From Lactobacillaceae bacterium (GTDB lineage: Bacteria > Bacillota > Bacilli > Lactobacillales > Lactobacillaceae), in NCBI GenBank assembly GCA_031289615.1, contig JAITPD010000048.1, forward strand, positions 1 through 64,000: a DNA stretch of 64,000 nucleotides. Direction: 5' to 3'. The translations under genes were made by a program, and so were the position numbers. A model generated the notes under the pieces. That model was given only the letters and a program-made list of their open reading frames with translations, had not been told where the DNA came from and made no database searches. Position 1 is the stretch's first letter. Each line of letters opens with the position of its first letter. Positions 51,084 through 60,969 of this stretch are shown here, one piece after another.

Positions 51084-53602
51084 CTAAGCGAATTTTTGAA
51101 TTAGCAAAAGAATTGGACGTTCCATCGAAGGAATTAGTTGAGAAAGCACAAAAGGCTGGCTTCGACGTTAAGTCACACATGTCAACCATTGACGATGCAC
51201 AAGAGGCGACATTGCGCAAGTCTGGCAAGGCAAAAGCAAAGCCAGCAGCAAAGAAGGCAGAAGCTCCTGCGGCAAAAAAGGCTGATAAGAAGCCAGAAGT
51301 TAAAGCAGAAGTTAAATCTGAAGTTAAAGCAGAAGTTAAATCTGAAGTTAAAACAGAAGCAAAGCCAAAAGTAACTAAGCCAGTTGTGAAAAAGGTTGTC
51401 GTTCAAAATAACAAGCCTGTTCATAACAAACCAGCAGATCAAAAGCCTGCAGCACCAAAAACTTCTGACAAGAAAGCTCCTGAAAAGAAGCCAGTCGAAA
51501 AGAAGACTACGGACCAAAAGCCAGCTGCTCAAAAAGCTCCAGCTAATAAGCCAGCTGCTCAAAACCAACAACCAGCACAAAAGCAAGCAACTAAGCCAGT
51601 TGTTAAGAAAGTTGTTGTTTCACAAGGAAGCAACAATCGTAATAACGGTGGTAATGGTTCTAATGCTAACGGTGGCAACAATAATCGCGGTGGTGGATTT
51701 AACAACAACCGTGGTGGTAACAATGGTGGGTGGAATGATCGCCGTGGTGGGAATAATACTCCTCGCCGTGGAAAGAAAAACAACCGCAATAACCGACGTG
51801 ATGAAAACCGTCCAGCACCAACAGTGCGTAAGGATCAGCCATTGCCAGAAGTTTTGGTTTATTCAATTGGGATGAACGTGCAAGACATTGCTAAGTTGAT
51901 TCACCGCGATGCAACCGAAATTATCAAGAAGTTGTTCATGCTTGGTGTCATGGTTAACCAAAACCAATCATTGGACGCTGACACGATTGAAATTTTGGCA
52001 GCTGATTACGGAATCGAAGCTGAACAAAAAGTGGAAGTTGACATTGCCGACATTGACAAGTTCTTTGAAGAAGAGCAAGACAATGACGAAAATTCAGTAC
52101 CACGCGCTCCAGTTGTTACAATCATGGGACACGTTGACCATGGTAAGACGACGCTGTTGGACTACTTGCGTAACTCGCACATTACTGAGGGTGAAGCCGG
52201 TGGAATCACGCAACATATCGGAGCTTACCAAGTTAAGTTGAACGATCGCGTGATTACATTCTTGGATACTCCTGGTCACGCGGCATTTACTGCCATGCGT
52301 GCCCGTGGAGCCGACATTACCGACATCACGATATTGGTTGTCGCAGCTGATGACGGTGTGATGCCACAAACTGTTGAAGCAATTAACCACGCCAAGGCAG
52401 CCGGAACTCCAATCATCGTTGCTGTGAACAAGATTGACAAGCCAGGAGCAAATCCTGAAAGTGTTATCAATCAATTGATGCAATACGAATTAATTCCAGA
52501 AGAATATGGTGGAGACACAATCTTTGTTAATATTTCTGCCAAGTTTGGACAAAATATTGATGAGCTTTTGGAAATGGTTCTTTTGCAAGCGGACGTTTTG
52601 GAATTGCATGCTAACCCTGACCAACGTGCAGCTGGTTCAGTGATCGAAGCCCGGCTTGACAAGGGTCGTGGAACGGTTGCTACTGTGCTAGTTCAACAAG
52701 GAACGATGCGCATTGGTGATCCAATCGTTGTTGGAAATACGTTTGGTAAAGTTCGGACGATGACCAACGACCGTGGACGCCGTATCAAGGAAGCCATTCC
52801 TTCAACACCTGTAGAAATTACTGGGTTGAGTGATGTGCCTGGTGCCGGAGATCGTTTCGTTGTCTTTGAAGATGAAAAGACGGCGCGTGCAGCGGGTGAA
52901 GAACGTGCTAAGCGAGCTTTGCTGATTGATCGTCAACGTAACAACGTGGTTTCTGTGGCTGACTTGTTCAACAAGATGGCTGAAAATGAAATGAAGTCTG
53001 TGCCGGTTATTATTAAGGCCGACGTGCAAGGTTCAGTTGAAGCCTTGGCTGGTTCATTGAAGAAGATTGACGTTGAAGGTGTTAAGGTTGATATTATTCA
53101 TACCGCTGTTGGTGCGATTAACGAATCTGACATCACTTTGGCCGAAGCTTCAGGAGCCATCATCATTGGGTTCAACGTTCGTCCTACGCCTCAAGCGCGT
53201 CAACAAGCCGAATCTGACTCAGTTGACATTCGTTTGCATTCAGTGATTTATAACGCCATTGATGAAATCGAAGCAGCGATGAAGGGTCAACTCGAACCTG
53301 TCTTTGAAGAGCAAGTGATTGGAACAGCGCAAATTCTTGAATTGTTCCGTGTTTCAAAGATTGGAACGATTGCTGGTTCAATGATGATGAGCGGCCGTGT
53401 TGTGCGTGATGCCAGCGTTCGTTTGATTCGTGATGGAATCGTGATCTTTGATGGTAAGATTGGTTCATTGCGTCGTGGTAAGGATGATGTCAAGGAAGTT
53501 AAGAGTGGTACTGACTTTGGAATGACAATCGAAAATTACAACGATGAAAAGGTTGGCGATGAAGTCGAAGTTTACCAAATGATTGAAGTTAAGCCAAAGT
53601 AA
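51080..53602 (+). CDS. infB: Translation initiation factor IF-2
   Basis: The 840-residue protein starts in an ATGA overlap. Residues 1-55 form the N-terminal domain. About 55-250 is a low-complexity Lys/Ala/Glu and then Asn/Gly/Arg region, with a repeated KAEVKSEV module at 51300-51360. The GTPase domain starts with GHVDHGKT (350-357) and contains DTPGHAAF and NKIDKP. Domains II-IV follow. It places initiator tRNA on the 30S subunit. Confidence 0.97.
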   Translation: MTKRIFELAKELDVPSKELVEKAQKAGFDVKSHMSTIDDAQEATLRKSGKAKAKPAAKKAEAPAAKKADKKPEVKAEVKSEVKAEVKSEVKTEAKPKVTKPVVKKVVVQNNKPVHNKPADQKPAAPKTSDKKAPEKKPVEKKTTDQKPAAQKAPANKPAAQNQQPAQKQATKPVVKKVVVSQGSNNRNNGGNGSNANGGNNNRGGGFNNNRGGNNGGWNDRRGGNNTPRRGKKNNRNNRRDENRPAPTVRKDQPLPEVLVYSIGMNVQDIAKLIHRDATEIIKKLFMLGVMVNQNQSLDADTIEILAADYGIEAEQKVEVDIADIDKFFEEEQDNDENSVPRAPVVTIMGHVDHGKTTLLDYLRNSHITEGEAGGITQHIGAYQVKLNDRVITFLDTPGHAAFTAMRARGADITDITILVVAADDGVMPQTVEAINHAKAAGTPIIVAVNKIDKPGANPESVINQLMQYELIPEEYGGDTIFVNISAKFGQNIDELLEMVLLQADVLELHANPDQRAAGSVIEARLDKGRGTVATVLVQQGTMRIGDPIVVGNTFGKVRTMTNDRGRRIKEAIPSTPVEITGLSDVPGAGDRFVVFEDEKTARAAGEERAKRALLIDRQRNNVVSVADLFNKMAENEMKSVPVIIKADVQGSVEALAGSLKKIDVEGVKVDIIHTAVGAINESDITLAEASGAIIIGFNVRPTPQARQQAESDSVDIRLHSVIYNAIDEIEAAMKGQLEPVFEEQVIGTAQILELFRVSKIGTIAGSMMMSGRVVRDASVRLIRDGIVIFDGKIGSLRRGKDDVKEVKSGTDFGMTIENYNDEKVGDEVEVYQMIEVKPK

Positions 53603-53652
53603 GAGTGTGAACAAAGCACTTTTATGAGATTGGAAACCAAGGGAGGCTATTG

Positions 53653-54033
53653 ATGGCACAACAAAATTTCCGGGTCGGCCGACTTGAACAAGAAATTCAA
53701 CGTTCAGTAAACGAGATTCTATTAAAGCGAGTTCGCGATCCACGTGTGGAAGGAATTACAGTTACCGGAGTTGAAGTGACTGGCGATTTGCAACAAGCCA
53801 CGATTTATTACAGTGTTCTTTCAGAGCTTGCTTCAGTCAATCAAAAGGCTGAAGATGGGTTGAATGCTGCAAAGGGTTTGATTCGCAAAGAAGTTGGGGC
53901 ACGGCTAAACATCTACAAAACACCAGAGTTGTTCTTTAAAAAAGATGAGTCAGTGTTATATGGAAACAAGATTGATGATTTAATTCGTCAGTTGCATTCT
54001 GATGATAAGCCAATGCATTCAGAAGATAACTAA
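53653..54033 (+). CDS. rbfA: Ribosome-binding factor A
   Basis: The start at 53653 after GGGAGG gives 126 residues. RVGRLEQEIQRSVNEIL and GVEVTGDLQQATIYYSV are the diagnostic blocks of the RbfA KH fold. It helps mature the 16S 5' end. It closes the operon. Confidence 0.95.
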   Translation: MAQQNFRVGRLEQEIQRSVNEILLKRVRDPRVEGITVTGVEVTGDLQQATIYYSVLSELASVNQKAEDGLNAAKGLIRKEVGARLNIYKTPELFFKKDESVLYGNKIDDLIRQLHSDDKPMHSEDN

Positions 54034-54056
54034 CGAGTTGTAATAGTGTTATTCAT

Positions 54057-54237
54057 CATCTTGGTCATTTTTAACTTGCATGGTGGCTTTTCAATAATGA
54101 TAGTAAGTGGCGACACGGTCCCATTCGACTTTCAATTTCGGTGGACCGAAATTTAGTCGAATTGGTGCCGCTACCTCGCTCGATCACCTACTATCATCAT
54201 CTCAAACCACCACGCTTTAAATTAAATGACCAAGATG
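54057..54237 (+). repeat. Family B palindromic repeat (copy B3, short form)
   Basis: The element has perfect 14-bp terminal inverted repeats, CATCTTGGTCATTT/AAATGACCAAGATG. Pairing continues for about 50 bp (GGTGG/CCACC, ATGATAGTA/TACTATCAT). An inner hairpin is built on CCATTCGACT/AGTCGAATTGG. It lacks the 120-bp branch seen in B1 and B4. It lies in the 404-bp gap between convergent rbfA and ppk, which has no gene. Confidence 0.87.
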
Positions 54238-54250
54238 TTCGTAACTTAGT

Positions 54251-54418
54251 TGACCAGCGTAGCGATTCTGTCGTCGGATGACCAGCCCTTGCCGAATCTA
54301 GCCGAAACTTTTCACGCGTGCTTTAGCGCCGTGAAATTTGCAAATTATTTTGCAATTCGGCATGAATCGTGCAGGGCAAATCCGAAACGTAAAGAATCTT
54401 TAGCGGAGCTGATTAACC
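54251..54418 (+). repeat. Family A palindromic repeat (copy A5)
   Basis: The termini are GACCAGCG-TAGCGATTCTG and AAAGAATCTTTAGCGGAGCTG. The inner arms TTCACGCGTG...CCGTGAA and TTTGCAAA...TTTTGCAA resemble A2 and A6. It lies 13 bp after copy B3. Confidence 0.85.
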
Positions 54419-54437
54419 AAAGTAAAATTATATGAAA

Positions 54438-56344
54438 CTAGTCATTTTCTTGGAACGGGTTATTGATTGGTTGGAACTTTGGTTGCGACGCCAGTTTACG
54501 TTCCTTTTCAGCCTCTTGCTGCTTCGTGCATCGTTGTGAAGCAGCAAGCAATTCCAGCTGAGCATTCAACGCATCATGATTCCGGCGGTTAACCTTGGTC
54601 CATTCGCCAGTTGGCTGCAAAACCCGCGTCTTGACATTATCAGACCACATCAAATCAAAATCATCCACCACTCGATCGGCCAATTTTTCCTCAAGAATCG
54701 GGAACATCAACTCAATTCGGCGATCCAAATTACGTGACATCAAATCAGCCGATGACAAAAAGACTTTGCGTTGTCCTTCGATCTCAAAAATATAAACTCG
54801 GCTGTGTTCTAGCAAACGCCCGACAATTGAATGCACTTCTAGATTTTCTGTTTTGTCAGGCAAACCTGGTTTAACCATCGTAATCCCGCGAATGATGAGC
54901 TCAATCGGCACTCCAGCCTGCGCCGTTTCAACCAACTCCTCGATCATCCCCATATCAGAAAGCGAATTAGCCTTTAGCCGCACTTTGACATTTTGCCCGG
55001 CTTTCTTAGCAGCTTGCACCTCTTTCAAATTATCAACCAACGCATCTCGAATCCCATTTGGCGACATGAAAACATGGTTAAGATACTCTGGATCAGAATA
55101 CCCCGTCAAGATATTAAAGATCGTCGTGACGTCCAACCCAATTTCAGCATTGGTCGTCATCAAACCTAGGTCCGTATAAAAATGCGCCGTTGCATCATTA
55201 TAATTTCCAGTTCCCATGTGCACATAACGCTTGATTTCATCGCCTTCACGTCGAACCACCAATGCAACCTTTGCGTGCGTCTTCAAGCCCTGTAGCCCAT
55301 AAATAACGTGCACACCTTGCCGTTCAAGTTCTTGCGCCCAATGAACATTATTTTCTTCATCAAAACGAGCCTTAACTTCGACCAACGCAGTCACTTGTTT
55401 TCCAGCCCGTGCTGCATCGCTCAAAGCCTTGATGATCGGCGAATTTCCAGACACACGATACAATGTCATCTTGATTGCCAACACGTCTGGATCCTTTGAA
55501 GCCTGACGAATCAAATTCACAACCGGTGTGAAGCTGTCATATGGATGGTAAAGCAAAATATCACCCTCATCAATCGTCTCAAAAATGCGTTCGTCTGCCA
55601 AACGTTCGTCCAAATATTCCACAAACGGCTCAAAGCGTTCTGTCGCAGTTGTCCCAAACTTCACGAGATCACTCAAAAATCCTAAGTCAGCCGGACCTTG
55701 AACTCCATAAACACGTTCTTCAGGAACTCCCAGCACTTTCACCAGCCGATTTAACGCCTTTTTATGCATGCCCTTTTCATAAACCAGCCGAATCACAGCA
55801 CCACGTTCGCGTTCGAAAAGCTTCTGCTGCACTTCTGCCAACAGGTTAGGTCCTTCATCATCGGCAATGTCGAGTTCCATGTCCCGCAAAATATGAAAAG
55901 TTGAAACATTCTTAATTTCATAATCAACAAACAATTCTTCAATAAACGTCTTAATCAATTCTTCCAACAAAATATATTGGCCAGCTGATTCTGGAATTGC
56001 AATCACTCGGTTCAAAATTCCTGGCACCTGCACAATCGCAAACCGCTCTGTATCACCTTTTTCAAGCCGTACTGCCAAATTCAAGCTGTCAGTTGCCAAA
56101 AATGGAAATGGCCGAGTTTGATCATCAGCCAATGGCGTCAAAATCGGGAAAACTGACGTCATGAAATAACTAATCAATTCTTGCCGTTGCGCTTCAGTCA
56201 ATTCATCAGCGCCCACCAAGTTCAAACCATCTGCACTCAATGCTGGCAAAATTTGCCGATTTAAGACTTTATACTGCGCTACAATCTGTTGTCCAGCCAA
56301 CTCACTTCACGATTAATATAATATTCCTTGCTCTTTTCAGCCAT
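54438..56344 (-). pseudogene. ppk: Polyphosphate kinase, N-terminal domain deleted and frameshifted
   Basis: The natural start at 56344 overlaps the ppx stop (TAATG) and encodes MAEKSKEYYINREVSWLD, the canonical PPK start. The frame then hits TAG after 21 codons. The remaining frame (to 56300) picks up at QQIVAQYKVLNRQILPAL, which corresponds to about residue 100 of normal PPK. About 80-100 residues, including the FSSNLDEFF motif, are missing. The remaining 620 residues keep both catalytic histidine motifs (LKTHAKVAL and LEHSRVYIF). It may be inactive or weakly expressed from TTG 56300. Confidence 0.82.
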
Positions 56345-57834
56345 TAGTTCAGCTCCTTTCGCTTCAAAATGATTTCTCGTCCAAAGACTTCTTCAAACAG
56401 ATTTGCCTTATTTTTAAATGTCCACTGTTCCAAATACAGTTTTTCAGCACTTGTTCCCGTCACCACAATTTGCGGATCCTTAGTCGAAACTGAAACCTTA
56501 ACAATCTTTTGTAGACGGCTGTCATCCAAAGCATCTGCCAACCGGAGCAATGCCGTTAATTTAGCAACGACAATTCGATCTTCTTCCGTCAACTGTTCCA
56601 CCGCATGCAATCCTTCTCCGGGTACTTCATGCGAATGATACCGTGAAATCATTGCCACCATTTGTGTTTCAACAGGTGTCAACCCTTCCAATTCATCCGC
56701 CATGATGACAGTTTCTGAATATTCGTAATGATGATACGTGTTCAAATAAGAACCAACATCGTGCACCAGCGCTGCCACTTGAAGCAAAATTCGTTCGCGC
56801 TTGTCTAATCCATGAACATTCTTTAGGCGATCAAACAACTGCTCTGAAAACTTCAAAACCGCCATTTGATGCTTTGGCTCCACTCCAAAACGCTGTCCTA
56901 GTTCAACCGCTTGTGCTAGAATTTCAGCACCAGGAAGATTGCCAAGTTCATCCATAATCAAGCCAGGCAACATATGCTGAGTGCTAACGCCAATTCTTTT
57001 AGCTTTAGTAATTGTGACTAATTCTTCCAACAACAGCAATTCCGGCATCACCGCTGGAATTTGCGAGATTGTTAAGTCCAACTCGTCCACCCATTTTTGC
57101 GTAGGTGCATTCAAAACTTTGGTGTTAATATTAAAAAATTCATTGGCTTTGATAATTGGTTGCTCCAAAATTTGTCCCAACACAAATGAACCACTGACCA
57201 TCAACAAATCAGCGTGCTCATATTCCGGCAAAAGAGTTGTATAATCAGCTAGCTTACTGTGAATAAACTCACGCGTCAGGCCCTTAATATCCACAAATTC
57301 ATCAACCAAATCATCTAGCTCACTCGCTAACCGAATCGGTCCTAGATTAATACTACGCGTCCATTGCAAAGCCTCATCTTGATAAAAGCCCAACGACAAG
57401 CGCCCTGAACTTAATGACACCAAGAAAATGTTTTTATTCGCCTCAGTTGTAAGAGCTGGTTCCCCGTAACGCATCGACAATTGCCCATAATAAGCTTCTT
57501 GACTTGCACTGAGCCAATTCACTTTGAGCCCCGTTGCGTGCTTTAACTGCGCCACAACATAGACCGCGTTTTTCGCGCTGGCCAATGAATACGAACCCCA
57601 CACGCGCAAATCCGTCACGGCATAGTCACGCAAGAGCTGCTGAAATCCTTGAAGCTGAGCAGCTACTCGTTCGATCTGATCCTGTGAGACATAACCTGTA
57701 CTATATAATTCTTCCCCAACCACGGTTGAATGGTGGGCCTTATCAACGATTTTCCCGTTTTTTCGATTAATGATTTGCAAATCAACTGTTGTCGCCCCGA
57801 TTAAGATGACCCCAAACAATTTTGTTCCCGCCAT
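56344..57834 (-). CDS. ppx: Ppx/GppA-family exopolyphosphatase with HD domain, divergent active site
   Basis: The 496-residue protein has an N-terminal ASKHA fold. However, the usual D-x-GSNS and DIGGGS phosphate motifs are replaced by ILIGATTVDLQII and LVSLSSGRLSLGFY. A C-terminal HD region has ALVHDVGSYLNTYHH. It should degrade polyphosphate in the cytosol, or may act as a regulator if the motif changes abolish catalysis. It is translationally coupled to ppk. Confidence 0.82.
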   Translation of the reverse strand: MAGTKLFGVILIGATTVDLQIINRKNGKIVDKAHHSTVVGEELYSTGYVSQDQIERVAAQLQGFQQLLRDYAVTDLRVWGSYSLASAKNAVYVVAQLKHATGLKVNWLSASQEAYYGQLSMRYGEPALTTEANKNIFLVSLSSGRLSLGFYQDEALQWTRSINLGPIRLASELDDLVDEFVDIKGLTREFIHSKLADYTTLLPEYEHADLLMVSGSFVLGQILEQPIIKANEFFNINTKVLNAPTQKWVDELDLTISQIPAVMPELLLLEELVTITKAKRIGVSTQHMLPGLIMDELGNLPGAEILAQAVELGQRFGVEPKHQMAVLKFSEQLFDRLKNVHGLDKRERILLQVAALVHDVGSYLNTYHHYEYSETVIMADELEGLTPVETQMVAMISRYHSHEVPGEGLHAVEQLTEEDRIVVAKLTALLRLADALDDSRLQKIVKVSVSTKDPQIVVTGTSAEKLYLEQWTFKNKANLFEEVFGREIILKRKELN

Positions 57835-58107
57835 TGTGACCCTCCAAAAAAGATTTATTTAATCCAGTATACCGCACAAAATGTCTGAATTTTCGACAAT
57901 TTTATGGCTAAAATAAAATAGCTTTAAATTTTTCAGCGGTCATGATCAAACTATTTACAACCGTTATTAACATTGTTACAGCTACTTATGCAATCAACAC
58001 TTGCCCTACGCAATTACTAGTTGCGGGTATGTCAGCTACTTATTTCTTGTTGCCCTCCCGTCCCTAAGCTATGATTTTGTTATAAACTATTAGTAAGGGG
58101 TAGAATC

Positions 58108-58524
58108 ATGAAAATAATTTTTACAGAACAACTGACCAAGCTTAGAAAAGAAAAGCAACTTTCCCAAGAGGATCTAGCTAACAAAATGTTTATTTCCAGA
58201 CAGGCAATTTCAAAATGGGAATCGGGCGAGGTTACACCTGATTTAACAAAGATTGAACATCTTGCTGAAATATTTGATGTTCCTGTAGAATTTTTACTAT
58301 TTGGTAGCGTTACTCAAGATTCAAAAAAACAAACATTGATTCAGAAAAAATTTAACCGGCTTGTCACAGAAGATGAAGCTGATAAGGATTGGCATGAAAA
58401 TCACCGGTGGCGTGAATGGAACTACAAGCCAATTAATAATGGCTGGGAATTTCTGGCTCGTTATTACTGGATCTTGTTTGCTTTGATTGGTATGATTTGG
58501 TGGGCTGTTTATCAATTCAAATAA
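58108..58524 (+). CDS. XRE-family regulator with C-terminal membrane anchor
   Basis: The 138-residue protein has an HTH at about 8-62 (QLSQEDLANKMFISRQAISKW). A linker and one membrane helix follow at about 115-135 (YYWILFALIGMIWWAVY). The design suggests a membrane-tethered regulator, as seen in several Firmicutes. The upstream 273 bp hold a small CGCAA/TTGCG hairpin and two copies of AGCTACTTAT, but nothing I can assign. Confidence 0.85.
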   Translation: MKIIFTEQLTKLRKEKQLSQEDLANKMFISRQAISKWESGEVTPDLTKIEHLAEIFDVPVEFLLFGSVTQDSKKQTLIQKKFNRLVTEDEADKDWHENHRWREWNYKPINNGWEFLARYYWILFALIGMIWWAVYQFK

Positions 58525-58538
58525 AATTTCTAATATTG

Positions 58539-58572
58539 AACTCAACTCGTAATTTGCCAGTTGAGTTTTTTT
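58539..58572 (+). terminator. Terminator after the XRE gene
   Basis: AACTCAACT pairs with AGTTGAGTT around an 11-base loop, followed by TTTTT. Confidence 0.88.
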
Positions 58573-58660
58573 CCTCTACAAACTAAAAATGTTGACTAAT
58601 TTGCTACAAATGGTCAAAATAAAAGAACATTCAACTAAATTTTAAAAACGGAGCAATACT

Positions 58661-59695
58661 ATGACAAAAGCAAACGTATCTGATTTTGATTGGCAGAACC
58701 TTGGTTTCGAGTATCACGACCTTCCTTATCGCTATCGAGTAGTTTTCAAAGATGGAAAATGGGAGCAAGGCAAGATTGTTGAGGATTCTAATTTAATTTT
58801 GAGTGAGGCCTCTGCTTCCTTGCACTATGGTCAACAGCTTTTTGAAGGGCTCAAGGCTTATCGGCGCAAGGACGGCGGAATTAACTTGTTCCGCCCTGAC
58901 ATGAATGCTGCGCGCTTAAATGCATCAGCTGAGCGCCTCTTGATGCAAACTTTTCCTGAAGATCAGTTTGTCGAAGCGGTCAGGGACGTTGTAGCAGCCA
59001 ATCACGAATTCGTTCCGCCGTATGGGTCCGGAGCAACTCTCTATATTCGGCCAATGTTGATTGGTTCAAGTGCCGTTGTTGGGCTCCAACCTGCTAATGA
59101 GTTCATTTTAAATATCTATGTCACACCCGTTGGCGCATATTATAAAGGTGGTTTAACGCCAAATGCATATGTTACCAGCGAATACGATCGGGCAGCTCAT
59201 GGCGGAACTGGTCGGGCTAAAGTTGGTGGTAATTACGCTGCTTCACTTTTGCCAGGTCATGAAGCCAAGTCAGCCGGATATGCTGATGTTGTGTATTTAG
59301 ATCCACGTTTTCATGAAACCATTGAGGAACTTGGAGCCGCCAATTTTTTTGGAATCACTAAAACCGGACAATTTTTAACTCCTAAGTCACCTTCGATTTT
59401 GCCATCTATCACTAAAGATTCATTGCTTAAATTAGCGACAAAGCAAGGGCTCGAAGCTATTGAAACGGAAATTAGCATCAAGGAGCTTGATCAGTTTGTC
59501 GAAGCTGGAGCGATGGGGACGGCCGCTGTAATTTCTCCGGTTGGTTCAATCACGCACCATGGTCAAAAGCACATTTTCTATTCTGAAACCGAAACTGGAC
59601 CACAAACTCAGGCACTCTATGATGAACTGGTTGGTATTCAATTCGGTGACTTGCCTGATCCGTTTGGCTGGGTTGTGGATGTTCCGCTGAAATAA
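58661..59695 (+). CDS. ilvE: Branched-chain amino acid aminotransferase
   Basis: The 344-residue PLP fold-type IV enzyme has the cofactor lysine K187 in GRAKVGGNYAASL. LYIRPMLIG and a late EAGAMGTAAVISPVG are further family blocks. It interconverts Leu, Ile and Val with their keto acids. It is monocistronic, with terminators on both sides. Confidence 0.96.
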   Translation: MTKANVSDFDWQNLGFEYHDLPYRYRVVFKDGKWEQGKIVEDSNLILSEASASLHYGQQLFEGLKAYRRKDGGINLFRPDMNAARLNASAERLLMQTFPEDQFVEAVRDVVAANHEFVPPYGSGATLYIRPMLIGSSAVVGLQPANEFILNIYVTPVGAYYKGGLTPNAYVTSEYDRAAHGGTGRAKVGGNYAASLLPGHEAKSAGYADVVYLDPRFHETIEELGAANFFGITKTGQFLTPKSPSILPSITKDSLLKLATKQGLEAIETEISIKELDQFVEAGAMGTAAVISPVGSITHHGQKHIFYSETETGPQTQALYDELVGIQFGDLPDPFGWVVDVPLK

Positions 59696-59717
59696 GTTGT
59701 AACACAACCTTTATACT

Positions 59718-59760
59718 AGAAGCCACCCTAACATTTTGCGGATTTGGCTTCTTTTATTTT
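59718..59760 (+). terminator. Terminator after ilvE
   Basis: AGAAGCCA pairs with TGGCTTCT around a 19-base loop, followed by TTTATTTT. Confidence 0.8.
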
Positions 59761-59775
59761 GCTCAACGAAAAAAA

Positions 59776-59812
59776 TTGCCCCAGACTAAATCTAAAATCT
59801 AGTCTAAGGCAA
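59776..59812 (-). terminator. Terminator of the HxlR gene
   Basis: TTGCC-cc-AGACTA-aAT pairs with AT-c-TAGTCT-aa-GGCAA. On the minus strand a T-run of about seven follows. Confidence 0.8.
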
Positions 59813-59846
59813 CATTTTAAAACGGTTTAATCTTGTTTAGCAAAGC

Positions 59847-60200
59847 TTAAAGCACTGCGTCACATGAATTTCCGCCGTTATACTTTTCTGACCATTCGTG
59901 AATTGCAGCCATCATTGGTCGCATTGCTTCACCACGATCCGTCAATTGGTACTTAATCAAAGATGAATCTTCGAAAGTCTTTCGTTCAATCAAGTCAACA
60001 GCTTCAAGTTCTTTCAACCGTTCAACCAATACGCGGTCTGAACACCGTGTAATTGCTTGGGCAAGGTCTTTGAAGCGGCGTGGACCATCTTTTAACAAAA
60101 CTTCGATAATCAATCCGTTCCACTTACGACCCAAAACGTCAAAAGTTGCAACGAACTTCTCACAAATTGGGGCGGCAGTAGCGCTTTGTGTTGCTGGCAT
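59847..60200 (-). CDS. HxlR-family transcriptional regulator
   Basis: The 117-residue winged-helix protein has VLGRKWNGLIIEVLLKDGP, ITRCSDRVLVERLKELE and YQLTDRGEA. Cysteines at about 13, 53 and near the C-terminus may sense redox stress, as in HypR or QorR. No adjacent target gene is visible. Confidence 0.88.
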   Translation of the reverse strand: MPATQSATAAPICEKFVATFDVLGRKWNGLIIEVLLKDGPRRFKDLAQAITRCSDRVLVERLKELEAVDLIERKTFEDSSLIKYQLTDRGEAMRPMMAAIHEWSEKYNGGNSCDAVL

Positions 60201-60409
60201 AAATCTGCCCTCGTGCTTTCTAAAAAATAATTTCTGAAACTCTTCTATTTAATACTTACAATTATATACTTATTTGCATGCCTAGTTGTGAATTTTAATT
60301 GAACTGATTTACATAAAAAAACGGTATGTCGTCGGATTTTAGGAGCAAACTATGAATTAACCTCTAACAAAAGAAAGTGGCGTCAACCGAAATTGCCGCC
60401 AATCACCTA

Positions 60410-60913
60410 TTATTTGGGAACACGTTTAATTTTTCGCAGAGTCGTAAGCGTTCGGAACTGGTCCTTCACTGGGTTAAAGAAATCAGACACCGCTGTCCAA
60501 TCATCCACTAGGTTCAGCAACAAACTCTCCCAGTAATGTGGCATGGCCCAAGTCGAACCCCACATGTGTTTTAAGATAATATCCTTTTCCATATCAGAAA
60601 GCGGGGTAATCTTTTCAGCATTACGCAAACTCACGCGTGGATGAATAAATGCATGCGAACCTAATTCGAACTTGGTTTCACGCCAATCATAATAAAACAA
60701 ATCATGCAAAATTCCAGCTCGTGCGAGTGCCGTGGCATTTAATCCGAAGCGTAATCCCAGCAAATAACTCTGATACGAAACGTCAATTGAATGAGTTAAA
60801 CGATCTGAATAATGATGTTGTGTAAAATTAGCTAGCTCTTGCACCGCAGGGTTAGCCAATAAATCTTGTACGATTTCTCGATAGACCTTATCGTCTTGCC
60901 ATGATGTCTTCAT
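60410..60913 (-). CDS. HD-domain phosphohydrolase
   Basis: The 167-residue protein has the HD pattern H-S-I-D-V, then GILHDLFYYDW, then FIHPRVSLRNA and LVDDWTAV. Such proteins hydrolyse nucleotides or related phosphate compounds; the substrate is not known. It lies downstream of the TrmH-family gene on the same strand. Confidence 0.85.
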   Translation of the reverse strand: MKTSWQDDKVYREIVQDLLANPAVQELANFTQHHYSDRLTHSIDVSYQSYLLGLRFGLNATALARAGILHDLFYYDWRETKFELGSHAFIHPRVSLRNAEKITPLSDMEKDIILKHMWGSTWAMPHYWESLLLNLVDDWTAVSDFFNPVKDQFRTLTTLRKIKRVPK

Positions 60914-60969
60914 CTAGCACGCCCCCTTCGCAGAATAGCATTTCTTATCACAATCGCCTTCGTAAAATT

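Noticed and set aside
51294..51360. Tandem DNA repeat in infB as a mobile or CRISPR-like repeat
   Set aside because: It encodes an in-frame KAEVKSEV repeat in the variable linker of IF-2, which is normal for this gene.
54595..55849. Several rightward frames opposite ppk
   Set aside because: They overlap conserved PPK coding sequence and have no independent support.
56279..56300. TTG at 56300 as the natural start of ppk
   Set aside because: The coupled ATG at 56344 and the conserved YYINREVSWLD show the true start. The TTG lies inside the former coding region and lacks a ribosome binding site.
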